Source: Lentisphaerae bacterium GWF2_49_21 (GTDB taxonomy: Bacteria > Verrucomicrobiota > Lentisphaeria > Victivallales > GWF2-50-93). Taken from it: 64,000 nt of DNA. The position numbers and the translations under genes were made by a program. The notes beneath the pieces were generated by a model. It did no database searches. It was not told where the DNA came from and worked only from the letters and a program-made list of their open reading frames with translations. The stretch lies in NCBI GenBank assembly GCA_001804805.1, contig MHBH01000072.1:1-64000 (forward strand). Reading direction: 5' to 3'. This document shows positions 23,164-31,728 of the stretch, piece by piece (the stretch's first letter is position 1; the number at the start of each line of letters is the position of its first letter).

Positions 23164-25026
23164 TCATTCTTCCCGCACCTTCCGCGGTGCAAGATACAGC
23201 TTTGACACAAGTTCGGCCCCGGGATTTTTCCCGTTTAATTCAGTACGCCCGTAATTCCTCTGGAAGTCAAATAGCGGATAGGCCTTGCAGTCAAGAAACG
23301 TGAATCTTATTTCTACCTGGGAAGCCGACAAGTCAAAAGGAATCTGGAAAAGCTGCTCATTCATTCCCTGCTTTACTTCAAACTGCTGGGACTTGCCGTT
23401 AACTTCCAATTTGACAGTGCCGGGAACTTCACAATGGAATGGGAGTGCGAACTCCGCAATCCTACCTTCAAGGGAGTCTTTTACCGCGAATTTCTTTCTG
23501 ATTATATCGCCTTCCTTGATGTCAACCGGGGTCCACGAACCAAATGTCACCGGTCCATTATCCATATAAAGAATCTTATTCCCCATTGCTTCCGTCCTTA
23601 TTCCATTCGGGCGCACGATATTCATTATCGAAGATTCATAATACAATCTGTAGAAGTCATATCCGAAGAAAACAATCAAGCTTGTTATAAAAAGCGGCAG
23701 GACTGACTTGAATATCAATTCCCTCCAGTCGCGCCTTCGAAGATTGATCATCAGGACGCCCGCAAATCCTCCTGCACCGACAGCTAAAAGAGGCACGCAT
23801 GGCAATCTGAACCTTGCCAGTATATAAAATGCCGCAGTCGCAAAAAAGAAGGCGATCATAAGATAGGAAATAATCAGCAGCCGGGGATGGTACGACATCC
23901 TCTTGAATCCTTTTCTCGCATGATAAATGAAAAAATACAGCATCCAGGCAAGCGCAAGAGCCATTATCAATGACGTAGGGACGAATGCCAGCGCCTTGAA
24001 GGTGCTGCTCATCATGCCCTGGTAGGCAAACGCAATGTTGTTCGGAATCTCACGGTGATCCCAGAAGAGAAGCATCTTCCTCCATTGAAGCTCAAGAAAA
24101 GCCAGGGGTTCCTGCTTGAACCATCCGAAAATCCTGGTCGTTTCGGAAATCTCCTTCGCCTTTTCAGCCCACGCCCAGAACGTCTCGGGATATTCCATCG
24201 GGCCCGGTCCGGTTCCGGGATTACGTCCGCCTGCAGGCGCTTCCGGAGTGTTTCCGAGTGCAAGAACAGCTCCGGCCGCAGTAGAAGGCCCGCATAACTT
24301 CCCCGTCAGCCTTGTGTTCCTTGCAGCAAACGGGACCTGGGGCAGGATTACCATTATGACAAATACCGCCACAGGCGCAAGCCTCATTAAAATATTCTTG
24401 AGATCCCAGAAGGGCTTCTCCTTTGACTTTATCCTGACGGAGAAGAAAGCCGCAATCATCAGTCCCGGCACGAAAAACCAGATATTGCCGCGGGTCAGTA
24501 TGGAAAGCGACACAATAAATCCTGTTATGGCCCAGTGTACAGTCTTTCCACTCCTCCATGCGACAATCGCAACATAAAGGATCAGGATCACCCAGAACGC
24601 CTGCAGTGTTTCAATAAGATGATAAGGCACGTAAAGTATGAGCACCGCTGAAAATGCCGTGAGCAATGCCGTCAGCCCCCCTGCCCTTCTGCCCCAGAGC
24701 ATCGCTGATGCCAGTCCTGCGAAGAAGATAGTCAATGCAGAAAGGACAGACTGGGCGATCATCACCGCCCAGATCCCATTGCCCAGCACCTTGTGGACTA
24801 CCGGAAGAAAGACAGCATAGTAGAAAGGCTGGTAGTAGTATTTCTCGTTGAACTCCCCTTTGGATATCGTTTCGGAAAGCTCCTTGTATGTCTGCATGTC
24901 GGTACCGGCGGACGGACGTGACACCTGGACATCCTTTTCAAGGAGTTCCCTGCACACCTGCAGGCGGAGCAGGAATCCCGCCGAGGCAAGAACAACGAGC
25001 AGGATATAGAAGTGTTTTTTTATCAT
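23164..25026 (-). CDS. Polytopic glycosyltransferase of the GT39/ArnT (PMT) type
   Basis: The 620-residue protein has about 10-12 membrane segments, then a C-terminal beta-rich soluble domain (about residues 500-620) that is probably periplasmic. The first periplasmic loop holds GTDMQTYKELSETI and YYQPFYYAVFLPVVHKVLG, matching the acidic pair region of PMT/ArnT-type enzymes that use polyprenyl-phosphate sugars. Such enzymes glycosylate lipid A or surface proteins. An alternative is a glycan-related membrane protein without transferase activity. The gene is complete and follows frr on the minus strand. Confidence 0.65.
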   Translation of the reverse strand: MIKKHFYILLVVLASAGFLLRLQVCRELLEKDVQVSRPSAGTDMQTYKELSETISKGEFNEKYYYQPFYYAVFLPVVHKVLGNGIWAVMIAQSVLSALTIFFAGLASAMLWGRRAGGLTALLTAFSAVLILYVPYHLIETLQAFWVILILYVAIVAWRSGKTVHWAITGFIVSLSILTRGNIWFFVPGLMIAAFFSVRIKSKEKPFWDLKNILMRLAPVAVFVIMVILPQVPFAARNTRLTGKLCGPSTAAGAVLALGNTPEAPAGGRNPGTGPGPMEYPETFWAWAEKAKEISETTRIFGWFKQEPLAFLELQWRKMLLFWDHREIPNNIAFAYQGMMSSTFKALAFVPTSLIMALALAWMLYFFIYHARKGFKRMSYHPRLLIISYLMIAFFFATAAFYILARFRLPCVPLLAVGAGGFAGVLMINLRRRDWRELIFKSVLPLFITSLIVFFGYDFYRLYYESSIMNIVRPNGIRTEAMGNKILYMDNGPVTFGSWTPVDIKEGDIIRKKFAVKDSLEGRIAEFALPFHCEVPGTVKLEVNGKSQQFEVKQGMNEQLFQIPFDLSASQVEIRFTFLDCKAYPLFDFQRNYGRTELNGKNPGAELVSKLYLAPRKVREE

Positions 25027-25032
25027 ACTATT

Positions 25033-25058
25033 ATATTTTTTCCGTCCGGAAAAAATAT
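25033..25058 (-). terminator. Palindromic hairpin after frr, terminator-like
   Basis: Arms 25033-25044 and 25047-25058 pair perfectly over 12 bp around a TC loop. The stem is TTTTTTCCG/CGGAAAAAA in its core, so either strand yields a U-rich stem; it touches the frr stop codon and lies 7 bp before the ATG of the glycosyltransferase. It may terminate part of the frr transcripts. Confidence 0.55.
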
Positions 25059-25624
25059 CACATGCTCATCAGCTCTTTCTCTTTCTTGAGCAGGACATTG
25101 TCGACTTCCTTGATATAGTCGTCGGTGAGCTTCTGGATGCCGTCAAGCTTCAGCTTAAGTTCGTCCTCTGTGATCTCGCTGCCCTTCTGGGCTTTCTTTG
25201 CGACCTCATTTCCGTCGCGGCGGATATTGCGGATGGCGACCCTTGCCTCTTCTGCGCGGGATTTCACCTGCTTTGCAAGAGCCGAACGTCTTTCCTCGCT
25301 GAGTTCCGGGACAGGAAGCCTTATGACACGGCCGTCATTGACCGGGGAGATTCCAATATTTGCGGCTATGATCGCCTTTTCAACCGCCCCCATCGATGAA
25401 GGATCCCAGGGCTGGACAACAAGAAGCCTTGCCTCGGGAGTGGTGATGCCGGCGAGTTCCTTCAGCCTTGTCGGATTGCCATAATAGTCAACCATGACGT
25501 TCTCCACAAGGGTTGGAGAAGCCTTTCCTGTCCTGACAGCCACAAAATCCGTCTGCATGTGCTCAACCGTCTTCATCATATGCTCTTCGACCTGATCCAT
25601 CAGCTGTCCGATTGAAACGTTCAT
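25058..25624 (-). CDS. frr: Ribosome recycling factor
   Basis: RRF splits post-termination ribosomes with EF-G. At 188 residues it has standard length. Conserved blocks: FVAVRTGKASPTLVENVMVDYYG (residues about 27-50), LLVVQPWDPSSMGAVEKAI, DGRVIRLPVPELSEERR, and AKKAQKGSEITEDELKLKLDGIQKLTD. The usual neighbour pyrH lies about 800 bp away on the other strand, so the common pyrH-frr operon has been split and turned here. Confidence 0.97.
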   Translation of the reverse strand: MNVSIGQLMDQVEEHMMKTVEHMQTDFVAVRTGKASPTLVENVMVDYYGNPTRLKELAGITTPEARLLVVQPWDPSSMGAVEKAIIAANIGISPVNDGRVIRLPVPELSEERRSALAKQVKSRAEEARVAIRNIRRDGNEVAKKAQKGSEITEDELKLKLDGIQKLTDDYIKEVDNVLLKKEKELMSM

Positions 25625-25755
25625 ATGTATTCTCCTTGTTTAGGGAACCTTTATTGTTTGCTTTCCAGGTTCGCAAATAATTTATTCTTGATTCCGTCAA
25701 AAACAAGCATGGGCTAAAGCATTTGGCGGAATGCCATTGTTCTCAATTGCAGGAT

Positions 25756-26256
25756 TTAAAACTTGACGTTTTTCAGGAAGGCCACAAAAAGCTTCCATAT
25801 CGCAGGGGCAAAATAAACCAGCACTCCGACAAGCAGGATGACAAGCAGGATTTTGAAGATCGCCATGAAGGAGCTTGCGGAGACAAAGGACTTGACTCTT
25901 TTCTTCTTGTTCTTATAGGCGCTCGGAGGCTCTTCAATATTATGGCTGGACTCTTCATCTTCATGAGCGGAAACTTCCGGGGCCCCTGCTCCCTTGTTCA
26001 ACGGCCTGTTGATGGAAGGTTTGGCCGTGGAGCCTGCTCCAGAGGAATATTTCTCCGTCTGCCCATCTGTCGACGCCTCCTTCAACTGGATCTTCTCCTG
26101 GCCTGTGACATCCTTGTAGGTGACATCTTCAAGGTTGTTTATATCCGGCATGACAACTGCGGCACCGCATTTCTTGCATATGATTGTCTCACCGGCACGC
26201 TTCTGGAAGGCAATAAATTCCTTCCCGCACTTGCAGACCAGCCTCAGAGCCATCAT
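25756..26256 (-). CDS. Zinc-ribbon protein with C-terminal transmembrane anchor
   Basis: The start is at one of two adjacent ATGs (26256 or 26253); the frame extends upstream into AT-rich promoter DNA but that part is not protein-like. The first 35 residues form a zinc ribbon, CKCGKEFIAF...CKKCGAAV, followed by a long polar low-complexity linker and one hydrophobic segment near the C-terminus (about residues 130-155). This ribbon plus TM layout is common in Planctomycetes/Lentisphaerae proteins of unknown role. It lies upstream of frr. Confidence 0.65.
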   Translation of the reverse strand: MMALRLVCKCGKEFIAFQKRAGETIICKKCGAAVVMPDINNLEDVTYKDVTGQEKIQLKEASTDGQTEKYSSGAGSTAKPSINRPLNKGAGAPEVSAHEDEESSHNIEEPPSAYKNKKKRVKSFVSASSFMAIFKILLVILLVGVLVYFAPAIWKLFVAFLKNVKF

Positions 26257-26448
26257 GTCATTGTTTTCGCTCAATATGTCCCCATACATGTTTCGCAAGC
26301 AGCAGATCATGCTTGAAATATTTAACACTAATATAATACTAAAACAGTTTTTTTCGATAAATTCCTCATTTTCCTTGCTAATTCCAAAAAGATTTTTATT
26401 TTTAAAAACCATGGCTATCTTATGGAAAACAACTCAGGAGCGTCTTTT

Positions 26449-27177
26449 ATGGAATCATTATATGTATATCACAGGATCCTGCTGAAACTCAGCGGAGAGG
26501 CATTGAAAGGCGATGCGGAAAGCGGATATGACGCTGATGCGATAGGGGAACTTGTTGAACGCATAGGCTCGGTCGCCGATAAAGGCATCGAACTGGCGAT
26601 AGTCGTAGGCGGAGGAAACATCTGGCGGGGCGTCAGGGGAGTCAATTCGGGAATGGACAGGGTTACCGCCGACTATATGGGGATGCTCGGGACCGTAATG
26701 AACGCGATCTGCCTCCGTGACGCATTCAACGCCGCAGGCTACATCGCCGAAGTCCAGTCATCAATCTCCATGATTCCGATAGCTCCTCCCTTTGACAGGG
26801 AAAAAGCCGTGAAGTCGCTCAGTGAAGGAAAGATTATGATATTTGCAGGCGGAACCGGCTCGCCATTCTTCACCACCGACACGACCGCCACGCTAAGGGC
26901 TCTTGAGATCGGCGCCGAAGCGGTTCTCAAGGCGACAAAGGTAGATGGTGTATATACTGATGATCCCATGAAGAATCCGAATGCAAAAAGATATGAGAAG
27001 ATCAGCTACGACGAAGCACTCACCCAGCAGTTGAAGATCATGGATTCCACGGCGTTCTCAATGTGCCGGGACAACAATCTTCCGATAATCGTCTTCAACT
27101 TTTCCGAACCTGAAAGCCTCGAACGCGTCCTCCAAGGCGATACCAGTATCGCCACTGTCGTGGGTGAGAAAGAGTAG
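26449..27177 (+). CDS. pyrH: UMP kinase
   Basis: UMP kinase makes UDP from UMP in pyrimidine synthesis. The ATG at 26449 has AGGAG nine bases upstream and is preferred over an ATG nine codons earlier. Motifs of the amino-acid-kinase family: ILLKLSGEALKG, IVVGGGNIWRG, DYMGMLGTVMNA, MIFAGGTGSPFFTTDTTA and DGVYTDDPMKNPNA. About 242 residues, as usual. It is divergent from the zinc-ribbon/frr genes. Confidence 0.96.
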   Translation: MESLYVYHRILLKLSGEALKGDAESGYDADAIGELVERIGSVADKGIELAIVVGGGNIWRGVRGVNSGMDRVTADYMGMLGTVMNAICLRDAFNAAGYIAEVQSSISMIPIAPPFDREKAVKSLSEGKIMIFAGGTGSPFFTTDTTATLRALEIGAEAVLKATKVDGVYTDDPMKNPNAKRYEKISYDEALTQQLKIMDSTAFSMCRDNNLPIIVFNFSEPESLERVLQGDTSIATVVGEKE

Positions 27178-27459
27178 AAGTACCGGCGATTTGAATTGGA
27201 AAATTCGAATCACAGGCGAAACGCCTATGTCACATTCTTATTGGGAAATCCAATTGCCGGCAGGATGCCAGCGCTCCATTCAAATTTCAAGACCCGCTTG
27301 CGACGTTAACTACAAACAAGGCAATTCGCCTGAATCCGTTCGTAGTCAAGCTCGCAAGAGCTGTCGGGATATGATTTCGAGTTTGAATGTTGCCCGTCTG
27401 CCAGAGACGGGCAACATTACATCGAATATCAAGTTACAAATGAACGGGTTGAATCCCGT
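27178..27459. other. Intergenic region with several perfect hairpins and dispersed repeats
   Basis: No gene. It contains ACAGGCGAAACGCCT near 27214 (same family as three copies at 49.6 kb), ATTGCCGGC-N5-GCCAGCGCTCC at 27253-27277 (shared with 29220-29244), the AACTACAAAC/AGCTCGCAAGAGCT element at 27307-27362, and two perfect hairpins: arms 27386-27399/27405-27418 (14 bp) and arms 27436-27448/27455-27467 (13 bp). The second overlaps the stop codon of the convergent rng gene. They may limit transcript readthrough from both sides. Confidence 0.7.
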
Positions 27460-29094
27460 TCATTTGTACTCCACTCCCGTCACCGGATCGAGCAGCTTGA
27501 ACTCCTCGAGGTGCAGGGCTGGATCCGCACGGAAGCTCAATTGCTTGCCGTACTTGTCCTCCATATCAGTGAGGTGCGCGGCGTCTTCGTTCTTCAGACG
27601 TGCAAGGATGCTCGGATGCATCATGACCTTGATGGCAAGCCCTCTCTCGCTCTTGTGCTTCCTGAGGATCTCCTGGAGGCTGCGCTGGATTTCAACGCTC
27701 ATGCTCAAGGCGGATTTGACTTTGCCACCGCCCTGGCAATACGGACACGCATCATAGACCGCATCGCTCAGGCTTTCATGTTCACGCTGTCGCGTCATTT
27801 CCATCAGACCAAACTTGCTGATTGGAAGGATATTTGTCTTGGCGCTGTCCTCGCGGACCAGGCTTTTCATCTGCCGATACACGGCTTCACGGTCGCGCGC
27901 ATGGTCCATGTCGATGAAATCGATAACCACAAGGCCTCCGATGTTCCTTAGCCTGAGCTGCCTTGCGATCTCGTTGGCGGCTTCGAGGTTCGTCTTCAGG
28001 ATTATCTCGGGCTGTTTCTTGCCCTTGGTGCTTCCGCTGTTGACGTCGATTGCAATGAGGGCCTCAGTCTCGTCTATGCAGATATAGCCGCCGGAAGGGA
28101 GCCTGCTCTGGCGATGGAAGACCTCGCTGATCTGCTTTTCAATTCCGAAGTGCTCGAAGACCGGAGTCGGCTTCTTGTAAAGAGTGACCTTCCCGACCAT
28201 CTCGCTTCCTGCGATCTTCGCAAGGAAGTCCCTTATGTAGGTGTATTCGTGCTCATCGTCGACGACGATCTCGTCGATCTCTTCCGTTAGGAAATCCCTC
28301 ATTGTCCTCAGTATGAGACTTGGCTCCTCGTATACAATGCATGGAGCCTTTGGATTTTTCTGTATGTGCTCGACGCGCTGCCAGAGCTCAAGGAGCAGGT
28401 CAAGATCGTGCTTGAAGAAAATGTCCTTGCGATCCTCCCCGACTGTCCTGCAGATGCAGCCCATGCCTTCGGGGATTTCCAGATCGTTCATTATCTTGCG
28501 CAACCTCTGCCGTTCGGCCGGATCCTCGATCTTCTTTGAGAGTCCGATATGGTCTGAGAACGGGAGAAGCACAAGATAGCGTCCTGGAATCGAGATGTTC
28601 GTGGATACGCGCGGGCCCTTGGTGCCGATCGGCCCTTTTGTGACCTGCACGAGGATTTCAGATCCCTGGTTGAAGAGTCTTGGGATGTCCTCGACCCTGA
28701 TCCTGCTGTTCCTGCGCTTCTTCTCGAGTTCGGCGAAGCGTTTCGTGAAGTTCCCGAGGGGGTTCTTCCTGCCCTGCTGGTGCTGGCGGCGGGGGCCGTC
28801 GCTCTTCACCTTCTCGATCATGTCATATGTCGCGGGCAGCATGTCCTTGTAGTGGAGGAAGGCGTTCTTTTCGGTTCCGATGTCAACGAACGCGGCCTGC
28901 AGCGAATCCTGAAGGTGCGTGATTTTCCCGAGGTATACAGAGTTTACAAGCTGTTTTTCCTCCTTGCGTTCAATCTGGTACTCCTCGAGACGGCCCTGGT
29001 TCATGAGAGCGACCCTGGTCTCAAGCTTTTCACAGTTGATCACAAGCATTTTGGCCTTTTTTGCAGGCCTGAATAATTTCATTAAGATGTTCAT
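27460..29094 (-). CDS. rng: Ribonuclease G/E family endoribonuclease
   Basis: RNase E/G cleaves rRNA precursors and mRNA. From the ATG at 29094 the product has about 544 residues. An S1-type region is at the N-terminus (VYLGKITHLQDSLQAAFVDIG) with a basic insertion (RRQHQQGRKNPLG); the catalytic core has YICIDETEALIAIDVNSGS and VVIDFIDMDHARDRE with the Mg-binding Asp residues, and the zinc-link ACPYCQGGG. No long C-terminal degradosome scaffold is present, so it is of RNase G size. Convergent with pyrH. Confidence 0.95.
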   Translation of the reverse strand: MNILMKLFRPAKKAKMLVINCEKLETRVALMNQGRLEEYQIERKEEKQLVNSVYLGKITHLQDSLQAAFVDIGTEKNAFLHYKDMLPATYDMIEKVKSDGPRRQHQQGRKNPLGNFTKRFAELEKKRRNSRIRVEDIPRLFNQGSEILVQVTKGPIGTKGPRVSTNISIPGRYLVLLPFSDHIGLSKKIEDPAERQRLRKIMNDLEIPEGMGCICRTVGEDRKDIFFKHDLDLLLELWQRVEHIQKNPKAPCIVYEEPSLILRTMRDFLTEEIDEIVVDDEHEYTYIRDFLAKIAGSEMVGKVTLYKKPTPVFEHFGIEKQISEVFHRQSRLPSGGYICIDETEALIAIDVNSGSTKGKKQPEIILKTNLEAANEIARQLRLRNIGGLVVIDFIDMDHARDREAVYRQMKSLVREDSAKTNILPISKFGLMEMTRQREHESLSDAVYDACPYCQGGGKVKSALSMSVEIQRSLQEILRKHKSERGLAIKVMMHPSILARLKNEDAAHLTDMEDKYGKQLSFRADPALHLEEFKLLDPVTGVEYK

Positions 29095-29350
29095 AGCATT
29101 TTCTATTTTTTTGATTTTTGATCCGCCTGAGGCGGACAAGTTTAATTTTGCAGCAGGACTGATAAGACTAATTCGACCTATGTTTTATCCTGTCTGCGGT
29201 TTTAATTTCCCATCAAGGAATTGCCGGCGAGACGCCAGCGCTCCTAATTTCTAATTTCTTTCAAGTTACAAGTTTCAAGTTTCAAATTACGAGCTGCGAA
29301 TCCGCAGCTCTTCCCAACATGCCGCGGCATAGCTTCTTAGCGACGCCGGG
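29095..29350. other. Intergenic repeats upstream of rng
   Basis: No gene. The stretch 29220-29244 repeats the ATTGCCGGC-N5-GCCAGCGCTCC pattern found at 27253. It is followed by AAGTTACAAGTTTCAAGTTTCAAATTAC-like simple repeats (29269-29288) and a perfect 8-bp hairpin GAGCTGCG-AATC-CGCAGCTC near 29290-29309. The rng promoter must lie in the first 150 bp. Confidence 0.55.
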
Positions 29351-30313
29351 TCATCCATTCCCCAGGATCATCCCTTCAAGTCCATGGCATCCCTGTACGA
29401 ATTCCGTACCGGACATCTCCCTCTTCCCTTCAGGAATGACTTTCTTCAAGGACACGGCTCCTTCGCCGCAGGCGACGATCAGATCTTTCCTGTCAGCCTT
29501 CAGCACCTGTCCGGGCGTGCCTGGAATCTCAAGACAGGCGAGTTCGGTAATCGCCATCCTGAGCTTCCTGGCTCCGAGCTGGAGATTGAAGAAAATGCCG
29601 GGCCATGGGTGATAGGCCCTGAGCATCCTTTCAATCCTGCGTGCCGGACTGCCCCAGTTTATTCCGCCATGCTCCTTCTTTATCTTCCCCGCATATGTGG
29701 CCCTGACATCGTCCTGTGGTACCGCTTTCAATTTCGCGGAAGCGATATCCAGCAGGACGGACTCCACTTTCTGCGAGGCCAGCACTCCGAGCGCATACTC
29801 AAGCTCGTCTGCCTTCTGTCCCGGCTGTATCCGGTATTCGGATGCAGAAAAGACCGGACCTGTGTCAAGGCCCTTTTCCATCAGCATGAAACACACGCCT
29901 GTTTTTTCATCCCCGTTCAGGATTGCGGTCTGGACAGGTGAAGCGCCCCTGTATGCGGGAAGGAGCGATGCGTGAAGATTGATGCAGCCAAGGCGGGGAA
30001 GTGACAATATGTCCTGTTTCAGGATCTGTCCGAAACTGGATACGAGTATCATGTCCAGTCCGCCGAGACTTCTCAGCTTCTCCAGGAATTCGGGGGTGTT
30101 CACGGATGCAGGCTTGTCTGCCTGGATTCCTCTCCCGCTGCACCATTCTCCAACTGGAGTCGGCGTGACGTGTCTTTTCCGTCCAGCAGGCCTGTCCATC
30201 TGCGTGCCAATGCCGGCAAGAGAAATTCTAGGGGATTCTGCTAGACTGGAAAGAATTGGAACGGCAATCCTGCCAGAGCCAAGAAAATAAACTTTTAGTT
30301 TGTCGCAATTCAT
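29351..30313 (-). CDS. fmt: Methionyl-tRNA formyltransferase
   Basis: Fmt formylates initiator Met-tRNA. The ATG at 30313 follows a TTG. Motifs: VYFLGSGRIAVPILSSL, DRPAGRKRHVTPTPV, INLHASLLPAYRGASPVQTAI with the catalytic Asn/His, and MEKGLDTGPVF with the Asp. About 320 residues, complete. The common partner def is not adjacent. Confidence 0.95.
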   Translation of the reverse strand: MNCDKLKVYFLGSGRIAVPILSSLAESPRISLAGIGTQMDRPAGRKRHVTPTPVGEWCSGRGIQADKPASVNTPEFLEKLRSLGGLDMILVSSFGQILKQDILSLPRLGCINLHASLLPAYRGASPVQTAILNGDEKTGVCFMLMEKGLDTGPVFSASEYRIQPGQKADELEYALGVLASQKVESVLLDIASAKLKAVPQDDVRATYAGKIKKEHGGINWGSPARRIERMLRAYHPWPGIFFNLQLGARKLRMAITELACLEIPGTPGQVLKADRKDLIVACGEGAVSLKKVIPEGKREMSGTEFVQGCHGLEGMILGNG

Positions 30314-30407
30314 CAATTAGGGAACTAATATAATGCATAAGTTTAAAAATAACAGGGCATCATGTTAAAATATGCAGCCAATTGCATAAGCAGGTAATTG
30401 GCGGTGT

Positions 30408-30502
30408 TCAGGTGTCAGTGTTCAGGAAAGAGAAACAAATGCAGGATAATTCAGTTCTGATCATTATCTTTCTTTTCCCGACACCTGAACACTGACACCT
30501 GA
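30408..30502. repeat. 19-bp perfect inverted repeat upstream of folK
   Basis: Arms 30408-30426 and 30484-30502 are exact reverse complements (TCAGGTGTCAGTGTTCAGG) around a 57-bp centre. Related GGTGTCAGGTGTCAG words occur at 38.60-38.65 kb. It lies in the gap between divergent fmt and folK. No gene is in the gap. Confidence 0.8.
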
Positions 30503-30541
30503 CACCCATATATTAAAAAGTTAACTTTGCAATTACCACTT

Positions 30542-31072
30542 ATGGACAAGACTGACCAGATCGAAGTTGCGCTTTCCCTTGGCGGGAACATGGGGGATGT
30601 CCCTGGGACTTTCAAAAAGGCGCTCGGAAAACTGAAGTCCGGCGGGCTTTCCTCAATTTGCATCTCATCCTTATACAGGACACCCCCTGTCGGCTGCAGG
30701 CCAGGCACCGCAGAATTCATAAATGCAGCCGTCACAGGCAAGTGGTCCGGTTCCATCAAGTCACTTCACAGGCTCTGCAAGAAAATCGAGGTTGAAGCGG
30801 GCCGGCCTGAAAAGCACGTCAAGTTCAGTTCGCGTCCGCTTGATATCGACATTGTGTTTTTTGGAGATATGATTTATTCGGATGAGAAGCTCACCATACC
30901 CCACAAGGAAGCCCGCAAACGGGTTTTCGTACTGCTCCCCCTCGGGGAGATAGCAGGAGAACGCATATTCCCGGGGCTGGGACTGTCCGTCAGGAACCTG
31001 CTTGTAAAATCAAGGAATCGCCCAGCGTTCAAAACAATTTCAAAAACCCGTTTCCCCCTGTTCAAGAAATAG
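30542..31072 (+). CDS. folK: 2-amino-4-hydroxy-6-hydroxymethyldihydropteridine pyrophosphokinase
   Basis: HPPK transfers pyrophosphate to the pterin alcohol in folate synthesis. The ATG at 30542 gives 176 residues. Motifs: VALSLGGNMGD, SSLYRTPPVG, EFINAAV, SSRPLDIDIVFFGDM with metal-binding Asp pair, and IPHKEARKRVFVLLPLGEIAG. Complete. folP and folB are not in the window. Confidence 0.94.
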   Translation: MDKTDQIEVALSLGGNMGDVPGTFKKALGKLKSGGLSSICISSLYRTPPVGCRPGTAEFINAAVTGKWSGSIKSLHRLCKKIEVEAGRPEKHVKFSSRPLDIDIVFFGDMIYSDEKLTIPHKEARKRVFVLLPLGEIAGERIFPGLGLSVRNLLVKSRNRPAFKTISKTRFPLFKK

Positions 31073-31150
31073 AGGGTATCCAGCTTGACAAATGGCCAAA
31101 TCCCCTTAAATTTCTTTCCCAATATAACAATAATTCATGGGAGAGGTAAA

Positions 31151-31669
31151 ATGAAAAAGTTATCCATGATCCTGGCAGCAGTATTCCTTGTGGGAAGCTT
31201 TGCAGCACGCGCCGAAACATTGCCTCCCATCCCTCCATTGCCCGATGGCAATCCTTTTGAGATCTTCGACAAACGAGTGAAGAAGCTTGAAGATGAAAAG
31301 ACCAAGGAGAAAGACAAGAAGAAACAGGAGAAAATAGCTGATAAAATCAAGAAGGAAGAGGAAAACAAGGATAAAAAGATATCTTCCTTAGTCGAACCAA
31401 GGGAAAAGAAAAAGGAAGCCCTCCTCAACCAGATCGACACCATGAAACAGAAGAACAAGGAAGCCGATATCACCCAGGTACAAGCACAGGCGGACAATCT
31501 TGACAAGGAAATCAACTACCTCAACGATCTCGCTGCCGGGAAAAATCCTGAACCCCTGAAGAAGGGCGGAGCTCCTGCGGTGGCACCAAAGGACGGAGCA
31601 GCTGATCCCAAACCGGCTGATGCTGCAGACAAGGCCAAAAAGGCCCTGCAGGGGGATCTGGGAAAATAA
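31151..31669 (+). CDS. Secreted coiled-coil protein
   Basis: The ATG at 31151, with GGGAGAGG upstream, gives a signal peptide MKKLSMILAAVFLVGSFAARA. The mature chain of about 150 residues is one long Lys/Glu coiled coil (residues about 40-130) ending in a Pro/Ala/Lys-rich tail. No family can be named from such composition. Together with the coiled-coil gene at 39.2 kb it may act as a periplasmic spacer or chaperone. A strong terminator follows. Confidence 0.75.
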   Translation: MKKLSMILAAVFLVGSFAARAETLPPIPPLPDGNPFEIFDKRVKKLEDEKTKEKDKKKQEKIADKIKKEEENKDKKISSLVEPREKKKEALLNQIDTMKQKNKEADITQVQAQADNLDKEINYLNDLAAGKNPEPLKKGGAPAVAPKDGAADPKPADAADKAKKALQGDLGK

Positions 31670-31692
31670 GTGCGTTTGAAATTAAAACAAAG

Positions 31693-31720
31693 AGCCTGCG
31701 ATATTCGCAGGCTTTTTTTT
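31693..31720 (+). terminator. Rho-independent terminator after the coiled-coil gene
   Basis: A perfect 9-bp stem (31693-31701 with 31705-31713) around a 3-base loop is followed by eight T residues. It ends the 31151 gene transcript 9 bp before the permease start, so the permease needs its own promoter or readthrough. Confidence 0.93.
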
Positions 31721-31728
31721 GAAATGCC

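Noticed and set aside
31670-31728. Purine riboswitch before the NCS2 permease
   Set aside because: The gap of about 60 bp is taken up by the terminator of the preceding gene and has no aptamer-like conserved core.
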